Positions 26,001-33,636 of a DNA stretch of 64,000 nt are shown here, in pieces. A program made the translations under genes and the position numbers. Origin of the DNA: Geothrix sp. 21YS21S-2 (GTDB lineage: Bacteria; Acidobacteriota; Holophagae; Holophagales; Holophagaceae); the NCBI RefSeq assembly GCF_030846775.1, contig NZ_CP132910.1, positions 3,785,001 through 3,849,000 of the forward strand. The letters are read 5' to 3'. Each line of letters starts with the position of its first letter. The first letter of the stretch is position 1. The notes beneath the pieces were generated by a model. The model did not search any database. It had not been told where the DNA came from and saw nothing but the letters and a program-made list of their open reading frames with translations.

Positions 26001-28468
26001 CTGCCCTTTACAAAGGTTCCTCGCTGACATATGACGCCCGGGGCCGGGCCGATACCGCCGTCGATCCCGCTGGGGTCACCAGTGTGACGACCTACCCGGC
26101 GTCGGCGGGTTTCAAGAAGGTGGTGACTGTTGCCGGCAACCGGGTCACCCAGTTCCTCCACGATGCCGCCGGCCGCTTGAAGGCCGTCACGGATGCCCTG
26201 GGCCAGGTCGCCAACTACAGCTACGACGCATCCAACCGCCTCACCGGTGTGACCCAGGCCAGCGGTTCCCATACCCAGAGCCGGACCTGGACTTATAATT
26301 CCCTGGGCTGGCTCGCGGCCCTTGACCAGCCTGAAAGCGGGACAACCACCTATTCCGGGTGGACCGTCGGGGGCAAGCCCCAGACCACGAACTACAACGG
26401 CAGGACCGTGACCGCGGTTCCCGATTGGATGGGCCGGGTGCTTGCCGTCACCTCCAGCGACGGAACCGTGAACCAGAGCTTCACCTATGACACGGCTGCG
26501 GGCGGCCTGGGCAAGCCAGCCTGGAGCCAGGACGGTCAGGTCCAGACCTCGTATGGGTACGAAGGTGCCACAGGCCGGCTCAATTCGCTGACCACGGTGG
26601 CCGCGGGGCAGACCATCACCCAGAGCTTCGGGTATGACGCCTACGGCAATCGCTCATCGGGTTCCACGGGACACGCGGGGTGGACCCAGAGCTATTTCGA
26701 CGCCACAGGCCATCCGCGGCTCCTTTCAGCCGGGGGACAGACCATTGCGGATACCAGTGACTGGTCCTCCAGCTTCGATTCCGTGAGTTGGCTGCCCAAG
26801 GCCGTGTCCTTCGGGAACGGGGCATCCAGCAATTTCTCCTACGGCCCGGACCAGATGCGGCTCGGCACCCTGGAGCATTTCGGTGCGGGCAAAGTGGCCC
26901 TCGAGCGCTGGGGCTATTCCTATGACGGCGCCGGGAATCTGTCCCAGGTGTTGGATCTCCGGACCCTGGGCACGGACCTCTTCGGCTATGACGTCCTCAA
27001 CCGCCTCATCTCCGCCGCCGTCCAGAGTCCGTCCTATGGCGAGCAGGACCAGCTCTTCACCTACGATGCCTTCGGGAACCGGATCAGTGGGACGACCACC
27101 AGTCCGGGTACGGTTTGCCCGAACACCGCCTATGTGAACTTCGATCCCAACGATGCGGCGTTGTGGGCCCACAACCGGCTGCCCGTCCAGATGGCCAACG
27201 GGGCGTATACGGGGGCCCTGTATGACGCCCAGGGCAACCTCACCCAAGTCTTCGAGAAGCCTGGCGATTCCAGCAAGGTCATCACCCTGACCTACGATGC
27301 GCTGGGCCGCGTCATGAGCGTGGCCCACTCCTCCAAGGGGATCCAGGAGCTCTACCAATACCGGGCCGACGGCCTTCGGACCGTCATCCAGGATTACCTC
27401 TGGGGGACCTACCAGAAATCCCAGATCCAGATCTACAATGATGCTCGTCAGCTGGTGAGCCAGTGGGAGGTCAGCACCAGCGGTTCTTTGACATGGAAGC
27501 GGGATGTCCTCTATGTGGGCACCCAGGGTGCGGCGGAACTGGATTCCGCGGGCCTCCACGTCACCCAGGTGGACCACCTGGGAAGTCCACGGGTAGTGAC
27601 AGGCCCGACGGGGGCGCTCGAATCGCGGCAGAAATTCCTGCCGTTCGGCGAGCTGCTCGAGCAGGCCGGGGCCTTCAAGACGGCCAAGGGCTATACCGGA
27701 CACGAGCAGACGGATGCGTCGGGGTTGATCTACATGCAGGCGCGGTTCTATCTGCCGCAATACGGGCGCTTTGCCAGCCCGGACCCGGCGAGGGACCAGC
27801 ATTTTGAGTTCACGCAGAGTTGGGACATCAACAGCTATGTTCGGAACAACCCTGTGATGGCGACGGATCCGACAGGCCTTCAAGAGGTCCCCAAAGATAC
27901 GAGCCAAGTCGAAGAAAAAGCCCCGGTGAAACCGGCAAAGAGAGAAGATTCCGGTTTCGGCGATATGTCCATGAGAAATAAGGAGAATAGGGTTGCGGCG
28001 CAAACAAAACCAGATCCATCGCGTCCGCCTCAAAAACTTACTAAGGCGGAAGTTGCTGAAAATTACAAAAAACTAGGGTTCGACCCTAATGGGAAGGGCG
28101 AAGGATTGACAGCCGCGCTGAACCCCGCGAAGGCTGCCGCAGCAGCAATAGCTGCACGAATTGCACTTGAAGATTCTAAGAAGCTGTTTCCTTCGCAACT
28201 AGGTCTTGGGGATGAGAGAGATGCAGCTAGACACGCCCTGTGGAGTTTCCACTTGACTAAGATGATCGGTGCAGATGGTGCAAAATTAATTACAGACGCT
28301 CATGAAAGGGATGACTCGCCTGCTGGAGAACGTCTGCAAGATTTATATAACAATAAGGTTGGTCGCGAAATGGCTCTTGATAGGAGCATCAACGTGAAAC
28401 CTGAAGTAGCTGTAATGAATGCCATTAGTGGAGGAAGACTCATGACAAGCATTCCAGAGGTGCAATGA
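23033..28468 (+). CDS. Secreted RHS/YD-repeat polymorphic toxin with DUF6973-like tip
   Basis: This 1811-residue protein has a signal peptide (~1-30, cleavage after LPLSAQ), an N-terminal beta-rich region, many YD repeats (for example YSYDASNRLTGV, YDALGRVMSV, YNSLGWLAAL) and the RHS core (DHLGSPRVV, YTGHEQTDASGLIYMQARFY, FASPDP, NPVMATDPTGL ending at residue 1616). The last 195 residues differ in base composition (AT-rich) and codon use. They hold a conserved DAARHALWSFHL...DAHE...DLYNNKVGREMA pattern that resembles DUF6973. RHS shells encapsulate such tips and release them as toxins in competition. Sec export rather than a VgrG/PAAR head is indicated. The ATG at 23033 has AGGGA upstream; a small immunity-like gene overlaps its end. 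Confidence 0.88.
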   Translation: MFNFAINCPGLAPSIRQAFIAFLLVCALPLSAQSYQSSFSDVKFDRAKGPVTVSAGVNVDVASGAASMEIPFGPGIGQRGLNFRPTLSLRVAPQVGVSSTFETYVAQVSSAGTLYYNTNTVDTMYQRGHGTSTFFPGTFDLALGSTDESQSAYSLPGGGGSVIGTVPPGMTTTAAQQLLTQFGVPGSLGLLSGDVGSPTGPFIQMGSSGALILGIQDAAGDVQDWLYHESIDTLAIQHRWPRRILVVQGEVAYEMAYVSHRFRSQIRPYLVNTSRTSLFSAHYALTHIRNRFGERIDFAYASDGIGYTATWSTNPSVGIQVAVVGSAAAPSMPSLVSSGYSMGSLTQVRVSYLGISHPVSSFLLDLGCPKGLEALTLESGGQPGSAITQQLHGQRKMNVLWGEAALCLQPVKILQEDTTETVQFTYASAGATATWDGVSLSPTVLRNITLPNRIITLNWKAYTYQANSAPNAWGIAPSSQRRPSWTFGVYALTDTDLVSGTERSTSYTRVVPQLNWLTEVPPIGTDLTEAWVSTAFYTAVATPDGQVVLHRFAEPDPTNGMRFLAYLKHVEREARYYAAGVAWEADLAITDPSYSSAYKWVVKDRFSAHASGNASGALTDYPVPYPTRTRTWDKDSQTFTAEETTNWDAANLGWTVTHRTTALNASPSLAFDPLNLASQGSGWSSPGASSGTEDLVTRTLDSRIPQWLLNRVATETTSRGTDGTLNGSTGNPPPKITRDQDGVLNTLRSVTIGDPAVLAVTTTLDYQGTSGLTAAELQKATLTSPNGLAFSGSMGVASYGYDINGFLSSIGIRPNAGLILTSRQDQDEIGRPTAQYDADNRATGLSWDGAGRLTHIAPPGTQATDIAYDDSSHRGITVTRGAQVQVLRYNGFGELVVERRRDPNGTWSHKIHGYDGAGRPTGETVWLLGDGADHETQWTLPNLTRLVSVTVTIPGESVCKKWGAINPDTGERACVQWQTSPPTTTTTEYAALYKGSSLTYDARGRADTAVDPAGVTSVTTYPASAGFKKVVTVAGNRVTQFLHDAAGRLKAVTDALGQVANYSYDASNRLTGVTQASGSHTQSRTWTYNSLGWLAALDQPESGTTTYSGWTVGGKPQTTNYNGRTVTAVPDWMGRVLAVTSSDGTVNQSFTYDTAAGGLGKPAWSQDGQVQTSYGYEGATGRLNSLTTVAAGQTITQSFGYDAYGNRSSGSTGHAGWTQSYFDATGHPRLLSAGGQTIADTSDWSSSFDSVSWLPKAVSFGNGASSNFSYGPDQMRLGTLEHFGAGKVALERWGYSYDGAGNLSQVLDLRTLGTDLFGYDVLNRLISAAVQSPSYGEQDQLFTYDAFGNRISGTTTSPGTVCPNTAYVNFDPNDAALWAHNRLPVQMANGAYTGALYDAQGNLTQVFEKPGDSSKVITLTYDALGRVMSVAHSSKGIQELYQYRADGLRTVIQDYLWGTYQKSQIQIYNDARQLVSQWEVSTSGSLTWKRDVLYVGTQGAAELDSAGLHVTQVDHLGSPRVVTGPTGALESRQKFLPFGELLEQAGAFKTAKGYTGHEQTDASGLIYMQARFYLPQYGRFASPDPARDQHFEFTQSWDINSYVRNNPVMATDPTGLQEVPKDTSQVEEKAPVKPAKREDSGFGDMSMRNKENRVAAQTKPDPSRPPQKLTKAEVAENYKKLGFDPNGKGEGLTAALNPAKAAAAAIAARIALEDSKKLFPSQLGLGDERDAARHALWSFHLTKMIGADGAKLITDAHERDDSPAGERLQDLYNNKVGREMALDRSINVKPEVAVMNAISGGRLMTSIPEVQ

Positions 28469-28797
28469 TGAAATCAATCTTGAAGAAAATTAACTTTTTT
28501 ATCGTATATTTGTTTATAGCTTTAGTCACCTATAAAGCAGTTTGGGTTCGAATAGTGATGCAAAATAATTCAACTGAGCCAGTGGTTGTTAATGCGATTG
28601 AACGCGATGATAGGCAATTATGGGGTGGAATTATAAAACCACATGATTCATCGAGTTTTCATTTTATTCCAAAATTTGATGGGGTTGCCCGATTTGAGTG
28701 TGTTAAAGAAAATGAAAAATATGTTGTAAGCAGCGAGTATTATACAAGGAGGTTTGGTGGGGTTATTGTTGTTGATGTTGGCGAACCTAAAAAATAG
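28465..28797 (+). CDS. Candidate immunity protein of the RHS tip (membrane-anchored, 110 aa)
   Basis: The gene overlaps the RHS stop by ATGA and is AT-rich like the tip, as is usual for toxin-immunity pairs. The product has one N-terminal membrane helix (about residues 8-27, INFFIVYLFIALVTYKAVWV) and a small, probably beta-rich extracytoplasmic domain. I do not recognise the family. Its role as antidote is inferred from position. A membrane-tethered antidote would fit a toxin that acts in the periplasm or at the membrane. Confidence 0.55.
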   Translation: MMKSILKKINFFIVYLFIALVTYKAVWVRIVMQNNSTEPVVVNAIERDDRQLWGGIIKPHDSSSFHFIPKFDGVARFECVKENEKYVVSSEYYTRRFGGVIVVDVGEPKK

Positions 28798-29393
28798 TTG
28801 GCGCAATCAGAATTTCTAACTAAGGCGACACTGCTTAAGATCGGATTTACAAATTCCCAAGCCACCGACTTGGCGGCGGCTCATATCACTGCTCAACAAT
28901 TAGGTGCGGCAGTTATAACGCATGAGCACCGTGGTGAGACCGATCGGGCTGGCGGTGACGCATCTGGTGTTCAAGCTGGAATCATTGCGTTGATGAACCG
29001 AACTATTTCGGAGGGCTGGAAAAATTTCAACGATGGCGAAGCAAGGGCTGCTGTTTCCCAAGAAGGGCTAAGCGCTTCAAGTAATACTCTTCTTCAGGCA
29101 CTTACTGCGAAGCATCAGTTTGATTCCTTAACGGGTCCAGGCAATAAGAGCAACCGTGGATTTATCTCTGACCTATTGCTTGGGGGGACTCAGATTCAGG
29201 ATACTCATATGCAATAAACAAAATAAACAGCTTTGGAACAACTGGCATACAATCCTTTAGGCAAATATGGTCGAGTCCAACTTCAATGAAATATGACCTT
29301 GGAGGGCGAACAAGATTCCATGGCGCTGGAAAATCGGAGTCAGGTGGGATTGTGATCGGTGGTCATGTTTTCTTCCAGGAGGGGTATCAATGA
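28798..29393 (+). pseudogene. Displaced RHS tip 2 (orphan toxin domain, one frameshift)
   Basis: This frame starts directly after the stop of the previous immunity gene, as TTG GCG CAA, with no ribosome site. The Leu-x-Gln fits the end of the RHS core (DPTGLQ), so this is a tip without a shell. The frame runs to 29217, but the sensible reading continues in another frame from the G6 run at 29182-29187 (one lost G) through GYSYAINKINSFGTTGIQ and SGGIVIGGHVFFQEGYQ to a TGA at 29391-29393. That stop overlaps the next immunity start (ATGA). The domain is not recognised. It is silent unless recombined onto the core. Confidence 0.6.
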
Positions 29394-29842
29394 GAATTGT
29401 TCAAATCGTGTTAATGGGAATACTTTCATCTCTGGCGTGCGTTGCGCAGGTTGCTGAATGCAAGGTCGGTATTGATTCCAAAAAAGTAGTCATTTGGTTT
29501 GATGGTAAAAAGCGAGAGCTTCGTGGCGATGCTCTACCCCTGGATGACTTGGTTTTCAAGGTGGAGCCAAAACCTGCGTCAGTTATACAAAATGTCTATG
29601 TGTGGGAGATAGCAGAGGACCCGACCATGGAAAATGAATTCGGAAAATGCTTTAGTATGTCGGGGCACCGAATTGAATTTCACCCTAAGGATATGGTTGT
29701 AAATGTGCTAAAGGGTGATGACCTCGTTGTTTGGGGATCAAAAATTACCAAGGGAGATAAGACGATTCTGAAGGTCAAGAAAATTCGAGGTCTTTCCGAA
29801 TTTCCAAATGCCCAGGAGGCTGTATTCCGCTCGGTTCAATAA
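29390..29842 (+). CDS. Candidate immunity protein 2 (exported, 150 aa)
   Basis: The product has an N-terminal hydrophobic export signal (MRIVQIVLMGILSSLACVAQ) and a compact alpha/beta domain of about 125 residues rich in Lys, Asp and Val. Cleavage could be by signal peptidase I; the SLAC site is a poor lipobox. It is coupled by ATGA to the displaced tip 2, which is the standard order toxin then immunity. The family is unknown. An intact, exported antidote beside a broken toxin is the pattern expected when selection keeps protection against kin that still use this tip. Confidence 0.55.
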   Translation: MRIVQIVLMGILSSLACVAQVAECKVGIDSKKVVIWFDGKKRELRGDALPLDDLVFKVEPKPASVIQNVYVWEIAEDPTMENEFGKCFSMSGHRIEFHPKDMVVNVLKGDDLVVWGSKITKGDKTILKVKKIRGLSEFPNAQEAVFRSVQ

Positions 29843-29845
29843 CCA

Positions 29846-30342
29846 TTGTCGCAAACAGATGCCTCTGGAGCCCCCGGAGACCCAATCCCACCCTCTCCAC
29901 CTACCATGATTGCGGCCATCGGCGACAATCCACCGCCGCCACCTGGTTACGACTCGGTCAATTGGCGAACTGGGTTCTGGGACAACGGGAAGACCGTCCT
30001 CGTGATCCCGAAACTGGGGACCGGTACACGATTCATCCAGAAGACAGTGGGCATTGGCGCCATTGGGATGTGCAGGATAAGGATGGAAACGATAAAGGGT
30101 CCTCACCGCCGAATGCAAGAAAGCCGAGGCCAAATCAAAAGAAAGTCGATCCAAAGAAGGGCCAAAGCTCTGAGGATCCGAGCGGCAATGCTGCGCCCTG
30201 GGATCCAAACAAGACCTATCCCCCCTCACAGAGAAGACTCCCAAGCGTGCATGACATGTACATTTTCCCGCTGTTTGGGCCGGCACCCACGTTGACGCCG
30301 AGTCCGTCGTTCACGCCTTTACCTGCATTTGTCCCGGCGTGA
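29846..30342 (+). pseudogene. Displaced RHS tip 3 (orphan toxin domain, one frameshift)
   Basis: The reading begins TTG TCG CAA right after the preceding stop, again Leu-x-Gln as at the RHS core end. The first frame gives DNPPPPPGYDSVNWRTGFW and DNGKTVL. After one lost base near 30000 the other frame continues RDPETGDRYTIHPEDSGHW, RHWDVQDKDGND, and a Pro-rich end, stopping at 30340-30342. The short Trp/His-rich GHWRHWD domain resembles small RHS/CDI tip domains of nuclease type, but I cannot name the family. The stop lies a few codons before the HTH gene behind it. Confidence 0.6.
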
Positions 30343-30368
30343 TCTATGCGATGGAATTGGAGGAATGC

Positions 30369-30824
30369 ATGAAGATCTCGCAGGCGATAAGAGATAAGAG
30401 ACTGGAACTGGGCTTCTCAGAGTCAGAGGTGGCCAAGGCTGCAGGGATTTCCCTGGATTCGTACTGGGACATAGAAAATCACGATGAGGAAATATACCTT
30501 TCAGTGTCGTTCGAGGAAGCGGCAATCCTCTGCAGGAAGATTGAGTTAGATGTCTTAGGCCTCATTCGTGAGAGCAACCCGCTCCTTCCATTTCTACTGG
30601 ACACAGAGTATGAGGGTGAAGCTGGAGAAAACTGGTTTCATCAAAGGCGTATGGAACTTGGATGGAGCCTCGAAGAACTGAACGATTATCTCGGGTTCAA
30701 ATCCGAGTTTCTAAATGAACTCGATGTGTCCCCTTTTGCCTGGAAGTCCCTTTCGATTTCCGACCTCATTCGGCTCTGTATCTGCTTAAAAGTTCCTTTG
30801 GCCTCCATCAACCCACAAGGGTAG
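30369..30824 (+). CDS. Two-HTH XRE-like protein, candidate immunity 3
   Basis: This 151-residue protein has an N-terminal XRE-type helix-turn-helix (ISQAIRDKRLELGFSESEVA, about residues 3-22) and a second, similar unit near residues 95-130 (RRMELGWSLEELNDYLGF). Acidic residues dominate the middle. The ATG at 30369 has GGAGG five nt upstream; a GTG at 30339 in the same frame overlaps the stop of tip 3 (GTGA), so coupling is possible. Its place as third partner in a toxin-immunity row suggests it neutralises tip 3; acidic HTH folds can mimic DNA. Alternatively it regulates the island. Confidence 0.6.
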   Translation: MKISQAIRDKRLELGFSESEVAKAAGISLDSYWDIENHDEEIYLSVSFEEAAILCRKIELDVLGLIRESNPLLPFLLDTEYEGEAGENWFHQRRMELGWSLEELNDYLGFKSEFLNELDVSPFAWKSLSISDLIRLCICLKVPLASINPQG

Positions 30825-31416
30825 ACCTGCGCTCAGGCCACGGTTTCTAGGCTGGGCATATCTGCCATGCCTCAAAGAGACTGATTTGCGCGCCGACCCA
30901 CCCGATCGAGGGCGCCGGCCGGCTCGCCCCGTGCAAAGCCCGCGCCTCCGTTCCGCTGCGCTGCACTCCAGCACGCCCTTTGCGTCGGGGCGCCCGTGAG
31001 GCCCCCCGTCCCACGCGGTCGTGCAGAGGGTAAGCGGCGGCCTCGGACGGCGTCAACGCTGCAAGCCCAACGGGTCCCTCCATTTCGTCCGTCCAGCATC
31101 CATCCTCGCCATCCGCGGGGGTCGGCAGTCGTCGCAATTTCGATAAGGCAGCCTTATCCAAAATGGTTTTTGCTGAACCCCTCGTGGCCTGCGGCCCCGA
31201 GCGTTTCATCAAAAACTCCCGCCGCCTGCCTAGACATAAGCAAGCCTATATCTCCCGCCGCGAAGGGCTCTTTGGCTTCGAGGCAGGTTCGTCCCCATCG
31301 AAGGGGTTGGGCAATAGCGGCCTTGCCTGCGACTCCAGCGCATCGTCCGGCTCGCCCTCGGCAGGAGTGTCAACGGCCAATTGACCCCCTGAATGCGGGG
31401 CACTCATCCCAAAGGC
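30825..31416. other. Gene-poor spacer with possible decayed mobile DNA, 592 nt
   Basis: No supported gene. High GC returns abruptly after the island. The block near 31368-31395 (TGTCAACGGCCAATTGACCC) looks like the terminus of an IS21-type element, but no transposase is present and no second end was seen. A 121-codon minus-strand frame (30847-31212) has the skewed composition of a chance frame. Confidence 0.4.
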
Positions 31417-32583
31417 CTAGACGAAGATCTCCAACACCCCATTGGAAACCAGCATCCCCCGGGCGCTGAACCGCAGGACCTCCCCGTCCCTCAGCAGGAT
31501 CCCCGCCTTCACGAAGGGCTCCAGCTGCGCCTCCCAGGCCTCCGCCAGAGGCGTCAGGTTCAGGGCTGCGGCCCGGGCCCGGAGCTCGCCCCAGTGCACG
31601 CCGCGGTGCATGCGCAGGCCAAGGAGGGGCAGCTCGGCCAGGGCCTCGGCGGCGTCCAGCTCCTGGACCTCGGCGCGGCCCCGGTCCTCGGCCCAGGCGG
31701 TGATGACGCCGCTCTCGGTCCACCGCCAGTCGCCCAGCTGGGAGGCGGCGTTGGGTCCCAGGCCCAGGTAGGGCCGGCGCTCCCAGTAGCGGCTGTTGTG
31801 GATGGATTCCTGGCCGGGGCGGGCGTAGTTGCTCACCTCGTAGGGGGCCAGGCCCAGGCGGGGCACCTCGGCCTGCAGGGCCTCGAACACGTCCGCCGTC
31901 TCGTCCTCCGTGGGGAGGGCGAGCTTTCCGGAATCCACCTGGCCCCGCAGCGGGCAGGCCTTGTCCAGGTCCAGGAGGTAGATGGAGAGGTGGGACGCGC
32001 CGGCCTCCACCAGGGTGCGGGCGTCCCGCAGCACCCGGTCCAGGCGCTGGCCGGGAATGCCCACCATGAGATCGGCGCTCACCCGGGAGAACCCGGCGCG
32101 CCGCGCCCAGTCCAGGGCCTCCAGGGCGGCGGCGGAATCGTGGATGCGCCCCAGGCGCTCCAGGAGGACGTCGTCCAGGGCCTGCACGCCGAAGCTGACG
32201 CGGTCCCAGCCCAGGGCCCGGGCGGCTTCCAGCCAGGGCAGGTCGAGGGTTCCGGGGTTGGCCTCCAGGGTGGCTTCGGCGAGCCGCAGATCGAAGGCCT
32301 CCCGCGCCGCGCCGGTGAGCCGCGCGAGCTCGGGGGCCGTCAGGAGGGAAGGGGTGCCGCCGCCCAGGTACAGGGTGTCCACCCGGGGCCGGCCCAGGCG
32401 CCCGCCCCAGTCCCGCACGTCCCGCTCGAGGCGCCCGAGCACGGCCTCCTTCAGGGACTCGTCCCGGGTGGTGACGAAGGAGCAGTAGGTGCAGCGGTCC
32501 CGGCAGAAGGGAACGTGGAGGTAGAGCCCCAGGGGCTCGCGCGCGGCGGCCTCCCTCAGGCGGCTAGTCGAAATGGGTATCAA
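31417..32583 (-). CDS. hemW: Radical SAM protein HemW/HemN family
   Basis: This 388-residue protein has the radical-SAM CxxxCxxC ([11 protein letters not shown], near residue 27), GGGTPSLL (~75), an EANPGTLD strand (~107), SFGVQALDD (~129), DLMVGIPGQ and a C-terminal HemN domain ([10 protein letters not shown] onward). HemW homologues insert heme into proteins; true coproporphyrinogen oxidases carry an extra N-terminal region that is absent here. The start is weak: a TTG at 32583, 20 nt inside the gmhA end, is the only good candidate; no ATG precedes the SAM motif. It is co-transcribed with gmhA. Confidence 0.8.
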   Translation of the reverse strand: MIPISTSRLREAAAREPLGLYLHVPFCRDRCTYCSFVTTRDESLKEAVLGRLERDVRDWGGRLGRPRVDTLYLGGGTPSLLTAPELARLTGAAREAFDLRLAEATLEANPGTLDLPWLEAARALGWDRVSFGVQALDDVLLERLGRIHDSAAALEALDWARRAGFSRVSADLMVGIPGQRLDRVLRDARTLVEAGASHLSIYLLDLDKACPLRGQVDSGKLALPTEDETADVFEALQAEVPRLGLAPYEVSNYARPGQESIHNSRYWERRPYLGLGPNAASQLGDWRWTESGVITAWAEDRGRAEVQELDAAEALAELPLLGLRMHRGVHWGELRARAAALNLTPLAEAWEAQLEPFVKAGILLRDGEVLRFSARGMLVSNGVLEIFV

Positions 32584-33130
32584 GGGCCTCGCACCAGAAG
32601 TGGTAGGTCATGAGGTGGATCTCCTGGATCCGGGCCGTCACCGGGCTGGGCACCACGAGGACGTCGTCGGCGAGGGCCTTGAGCTTGCCGCCGTCCCGGC
32701 CCGTGAGGACCAGGGTGCGCATGCCCAGCTTCTTCGCGGCCTCGACGGCCAGGATGATGTTGGGGCTGTTCCCGCTGGTGGAGATGCCCACCAGGAGGTC
32801 CCCGGGCCGGCCCAGGGCCTCCACCTGCCGGCTGAAGACCTGGTCGAAGCCGTAGTCGTTGCCGATGGCCGTGAGCGCGGAGGTGTCCACGGTGAGGGCG
32901 ATGCCAGCGAGGGCCCGGCGCTCCTTCACGTAGCGCCCGCTCAGCTCCGCGGCGAAGTGCTGGGCGTCGGCGGCGCTGCCGCCGTTGCCGCACACGAGGA
33001 TCCGGCAGCCCCGCTTGAGGCGCTCGGCCATGTCGGCGGCCTGCGCGACGATGTGGTCGGCCTCCTGGGCGAAGAAGGCCTTCTTGAGGGTGATGGATTC
33101 TTCCACATGCTGGAGGAGCAGGTTCTTCAT
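32564..33130 (-). CDS. gmhA: Sedoheptulose-7-phosphate isomerase
   Basis: This 188-residue SIS-domain enzyme converts sedoheptulose 7-phosphate to D-glycero-D-manno-heptose 7-phosphate, the first step of ADP-heptose synthesis for LPS core. Motifs: [16 protein letters not shown] (~48-63), the Thr/Ser phosphate loop [10 protein letters not shown] (~114-123), the catalytic acid region at SGRYV and ALTAIGND, and the C-terminal [13 protein letters not shown] (~173-185) with the active-site His. Length matches the family. LPS core synthesis supports an outer membrane. It diverges from the Hpt gene. Confidence 0.92.
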   Translation of the reverse strand: MKNLLLQHVEESITLKKAFFAQEADHIVAQAADMAERLKRGCRILVCGNGGSAADAQHFAAELSGRYVKERRALAGIALTVDTSALTAIGNDYGFDQVFSRQVEALGRPGDLLVGISTSGNSPNIILAVEAAKKLGMRTLVLTGRDGGKLKALADDVLVVPSPVTARIQEIHLMTYHFWCEALDTHFD

Positions 33131-33214
33131 GGGTTTCCTTTCGCTGGCCCAAGTTTGACGGGTCGGGGGCCCCGTTTCAAATCACCATGTAATAATGGCC
33201 CCCAGGAGGATCCC

Positions 33215-33622
33215 ATGGTTCCCGACACCGATCCCGGCTTCCACGGCGACGATCCTGTTCTTTCCAGCCTCGACATGGAGGTCATGGACCAGCTGCTGGG
33301 CCTGGACGACGGCGAGCTGGGGCTCCTGGAGGAGATGCTGGGCCTCTACAAGGAGGACACCCCCGGGCGCATCGAGGCCATCGGCGTCGCGCTGGCCGCC
33401 GGGGACATGGCGGACATGGCGGACGTGGCCCACGCGGTGAAGGGCTCCGCGGGCACCATGGGCGCCCCCAAGGTGCGGGCCGTGGCCGCCCTCCTGGAGA
33501 GCGGCGGGCGCATGGGCAGGTGGGACACGCCCGCGGCCGGCCTGCTGGAGCAGCTGAAGGCGGCCTACGCGGATTCCGTGACGGCGCTGGAGACGTTCGT
33601 GGCCCGGCGCAAGGCGGGCTGA
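33215..33622 (+). CDS. Histidine phosphotransfer (Hpt) domain protein
   Basis: This is a 135-residue single-domain Hpt protein. The phosphoacceptor motif is VAHAVKGSAGTMGA with His73, followed by the expected helices. Such proteins shuttle phosphoryl groups between a hybrid kinase and a response regulator. The ATG at 33215 is preceded by AGGAGG. It lies 14 nt before the DinB-UPF0158 fusion gene, so both may be co-transcribed. No kinase is adjacent; possible partners are hybrid or receiver proteins elsewhere, for example the receiver at 51058-53415 (speculative). Confidence 0.85.
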   Translation: MVPDTDPGFHGDDPVLSSLDMEVMDQLLGLDDGELGLLEEMLGLYKEDTPGRIEAIGVALAAGDMADMADVAHAVKGSAGTMGAPKVRAVAALLESGGRMGRWDTPAAGLLEQLKAAYADSVTALETFVARRKAG

Positions 33623-33636
33623 CCCGGGAGGAAACC

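Noticed and set aside
30847-31212. 121-codon minus-strand frame in the spacer after the RHS island
   Set aside because: Skewed, repeat-like composition, no ribosome site and no recognised family.
31368-31395. Complete IS21-type insertion sequence
   Set aside because: Only one end-like motif is seen; there is no transposase and no second terminal repeat.
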